A DNA stretch of 6,580 nucleotides from Zoogloeaceae bacterium (GTDB taxonomy: Bacteria > Pseudomonadota > Gammaproteobacteria > Burkholderiales > Rhodocyclaceae), in assembly GCA_031290535.1 (NCBI GenBank), contig JAITNI010000308.1, forward strand, positions 1 to 6,580, in the 5' to 3' direction. Numbering within the stretch: position 1 is the first letter of the stretch; each line of letters begins with the position of its first letter. The notes under the pieces were generated by a model, which made no database searches, was not told where the DNA came from, and saw only the letters and a list, made by a program, of their open reading frames with translations. Of the stretch, positions 5,014 through 6,580 are shown piece after piece. Both the position numbers and the translations under genes were made by a program.

Positions 5014-6231
5014 ATGCGCTCATGGAAGACCGGACGGGCACATGAAGGCAAACACGAATCTTCCCCGCGCTCGTGTACAATGCCGTCCTATATGCGCCAC
5101 AATGCTCCCACAACAACCCCCTGGGTTTTGCAGTTTTGCCACGGTTATGATGGGCCGTTTCTGGATTGCGCCCGTCAGTATGCCAGCCTGTTTCAGGGAA
5201 CGCCGTACAAGGTTGCCACCGTTTATCTGACCGGGGCGGAAAACGCGGCGGTTGTGCGCGGCTCCGCTTCGGACGCGGTGATGTTTCTCCAATACACCAG
5301 CGCCGAGGTGCGTGGCCTCAAATTGAAAGCCATTCGGGAGATTCGCCGCATCGTCGCCGAACGTGATTTTGCCTTTTGCATCGCGCATCGCTTCAAGCCC
5401 ATTTATGGGGCGCTGTTGGGTACGGACTTGCCGGTGATCGGCGTACATCACGCCTTTGGCGATTACCAGCGGCTTTCCCGACGCTTGTTCGCCCGTGTGT
5501 TTCGCCATCGCCTCGCCTTGCTGGGCGTCTCCAACGCCGTGCGCGACGATCTGCGTGCCGCGCTGCCGGGTTGGCTCCCCTCCCGCATCGAAACGCTGTA
5601 CAACCGCATCGACATTGAAGCCGTGCAGGCCGAACAGATTTCTCGCCCGGAAGCGCGCGCCGCGCTCGGCCTGCCGCTGGAAAGTTGGGTGATCGGCAAT
5701 GTGGGACGCCTGCATCCCGACAAGGATCAGGCCACCTTGCTGCGCGGCTTTGCGCAGGCGCTACCGTACTTGCCGCCGGGCAGCCTGCTGGCGATTCTGG
5801 GCGAAGGGCGGCTGGAATCCGCGTTGAAGGCGCTGGCTGCCGAACTGGGCATTGCGGAATCGGTGCGTTTTTGCGGCCAGATTTCCCATGCCCGCCGCTA
5901 TTTCAAGGCGTTCGATCTCTTCGCGCTCTCCTCCGACCGCGAACCTTTCGGCATGGTGTTGCTGGAAGCGATGGCGGCGGCGGTGCCCCTGATCGTCAGC
6001 GATTGCGGCGGCGGGCGCGAAGTGGCGGACGGCATTGGCGACCTGTTCCCCTTTCAGGACGCCAAGGCATTGGCGCATGGCCTCATCACGCAATCCCGGC
6101 GCGCCACGCCCACAGAGGGGGCAACGCCAATGCGCGACCGCTTGCAACAACAGTTTTCCGACGCGGCAGGGCGTGAAGCATTCTGGCGTTTGCCCATGCT
6201 TTCCGGGCTGATCGGGAGACCCTCATGCTGA
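5014..6231 (+). CDS. wapH: WapH-type LPS core glycosyltransferase (GT4 family)
   Basis: Retaining, NDP-sugar-dependent glycosyltransferase with the GT-B fold, acting at the cytoplasmic face of the inner membrane in lipopolysaccharide outer-core assembly. The N-terminal acceptor domain begins at WVLQFCHGYDGPFLDCARQY and includes AFCIAHRFKPIYGALL and GVHHAFGDYQRLSRR. The donor domain opens with VIGNVGRLHPDKDQATLLRG and carries the GT4 E-x7-E motif EPFGMVLLE (Glu310 and Glu318, counting from ATG 5014), then a Gly-rich DCGGGREV. The wording closely matches my memory of Pseudomonas aeruginosa WapH, which also lies beside mig-14. ATG 5014 has GAGG 5 nt upstream and gives 405 residues, but the first ~35 residues look unconserved. 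ATG 5080 or 5092 would fit the usual family length better yet lack ribosome sites. A -10-like TACAAT covers 5076-5081. The last codons overlap mig-14, implying coupled expression. Confidence 0.9.
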   Translation: MRSWKTGRAHEGKHESSPRSCTMPSYMRHNAPTTTPWVLQFCHGYDGPFLDCARQYASLFQGTPYKVATVYLTGAENAAVVRGSASDAVMFLQYTSAEVRGLKLKAIREIRRIVAERDFAFCIAHRFKPIYGALLGTDLPVIGVHHAFGDYQRLSRRLFARVFRHRLALLGVSNAVRDDLRAALPGWLPSRIETLYNRIDIEAVQAEQISRPEARAALGLPLESWVIGNVGRLHPDKDQATLLRGFAQALPYLPPGSLLAILGEGRLESALKALAAELGIAESVRFCGQISHARRYFKAFDLFALSSDREPFGMVLLEAMAAAVPLIVSDCGGGREVADGIGDLFPFQDAKALAHGLITQSRRATPTEGATPMRDRLQQQFSDAAGREAFWRLPMLSGLIGRPSC

Positions 6232-6580
6232 ATCGCTGGCGCTGTTTGCGCGAACGCGGCTGGATGGAAATCACGGCGGCGGAGTATGCCGAGGTCTGGC
6301 AACGCTTCGGCGGCAGCGTCGCCACCTTCCCGCCCGTTGTCGAGCGCCTCGCGGAGTTGGCGGAAATTCCGGTACGCTATCTGGGCTGGCGGCAGGCAGA
6401 AGACTGGATCGCGGCAATTCCCGTCTGGGGGCGGCATCTGGCCTTATCCAAGGCCGCGCTCAAGGCAAGGGGCAAAAAGGGACTTTACGATCTGGGCAAT
6501 GCGGAAATCATTCTCCCGGTCGCCGCTGGCGCGCAAGTGCCGCTACGCCATGCGGCGCGTTATCTTTCCGCCCGGCATGA
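6225..6580 (+). CDS. mig-14: Mig-14 family antimicrobial-peptide resistance protein (partial, C-terminus beyond right edge)
   Basis: ATG 6225 overlaps the glycosyltransferase stop in ATGCTGA, with GGAG (6215-6218) 6 nt upstream. The frame stays open to the edge, giving 118 residues of a roughly 300-residue family. Visible signatures are LRERGWMEITAAEYAEVWQR (8-27), the FGGSVATFP segment (28-36), IPVRYLGW (48-55), AAIPVWGRHLALSK (63-76) and GKKGLYDLGNAEIILPVA (83-100). These match Mig-14, an inner-membrane-associated protein with an acyltransferase-like (FemAB/GNAT-related) fold, needed for resistance to cationic antimicrobial peptides in Salmonella and Pseudomonas; its biochemical reaction is not settled. 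Coupling to an LPS-core glycosyltransferase fits a role in surface modification. The family call rests on recalled sequence patterns. Confidence 0.85.
   Translation, partial: MLNRWRCLRERGWMEITAAEYAEVWQRFGGSVATFPPVVERLAELAEIPVRYLGWRQAEDWIAAIPVWGRHLALSKAALKARGKKGLYDLGNAEIILPVAAGAQVPLRHAARYLSARH

Overview
The window looks like chromosomal DNA from a fairly GC-rich member of the Pseudomonadota, most likely a gammaproteobacterium or betaproteobacterium. The evidence is an EmrAB-type tripartite efflux pair, an LPS-core glycosyltransferase followed directly by a Mig-14 homologue (an arrangement I recall from Pseudomonas), Shine-Dalgarno-led genes, and REP/BIME-like palindromes of a kind common in these groups. 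No genus can be fixed from the sequence alone.

Layout. Positions 1-2335 (minus strand) hold a drug-efflux unit: emrA (periplasmic adaptor) is followed downstream by emrB (DHA2-family MFS pump, cut by the left edge), with two small hairpins in the 107-bp gap. emrA has a good sigma70-type promoter (TTGACC, 17 bp, TACCAT). A perfect 8-bp inverted repeat sits just downstream of the expected transcription start, as a TetR-type operator would. On the plus strand, 2491-2976 encodes a small soluble protein of unknown function with visibly lower GC, and 3019-3711 encodes a TetR-family regulator that is the obvious candidate for the operator. The low-GC gene lies between the regulator and the site it probably binds.

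Positions 3712-4078 are non-coding. They contain a ~120-bp nested repeat: 16-bp terminal inverted repeats around a two-hairpin BIME-like palindrome. A third copy of the terminal repeat overlaps the stop codon of the next gene (4079-4843), a predicted lipoprotein of unknown function, so direct repeats bracket that gene. After a structured 170-bp gap comes a GT4 glycosyltransferase of WapH type (LPS outer-core assembly). Its last codons overlap the start of mig-14 (cationic-peptide resistance, FemAB/GNAT-like), which runs off the right edge.

How they work together. EmrA, EmrB and an outer-membrane channel not seen here would export hydrophobic toxic compounds under TetR control. WapH and Mig-14 are probably translationally coupled and act on envelope structure and peptide resistance. 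The theme is envelope defence, but the two halves are separate transcription units divided by repeats. I found no CRISPR array, tRNA, rRNA or intact transposase. The least explained items are the nested repeat with its extra end copy, the unknown lipoprotein it brackets, and the low-GC gene beside the efflux operator.
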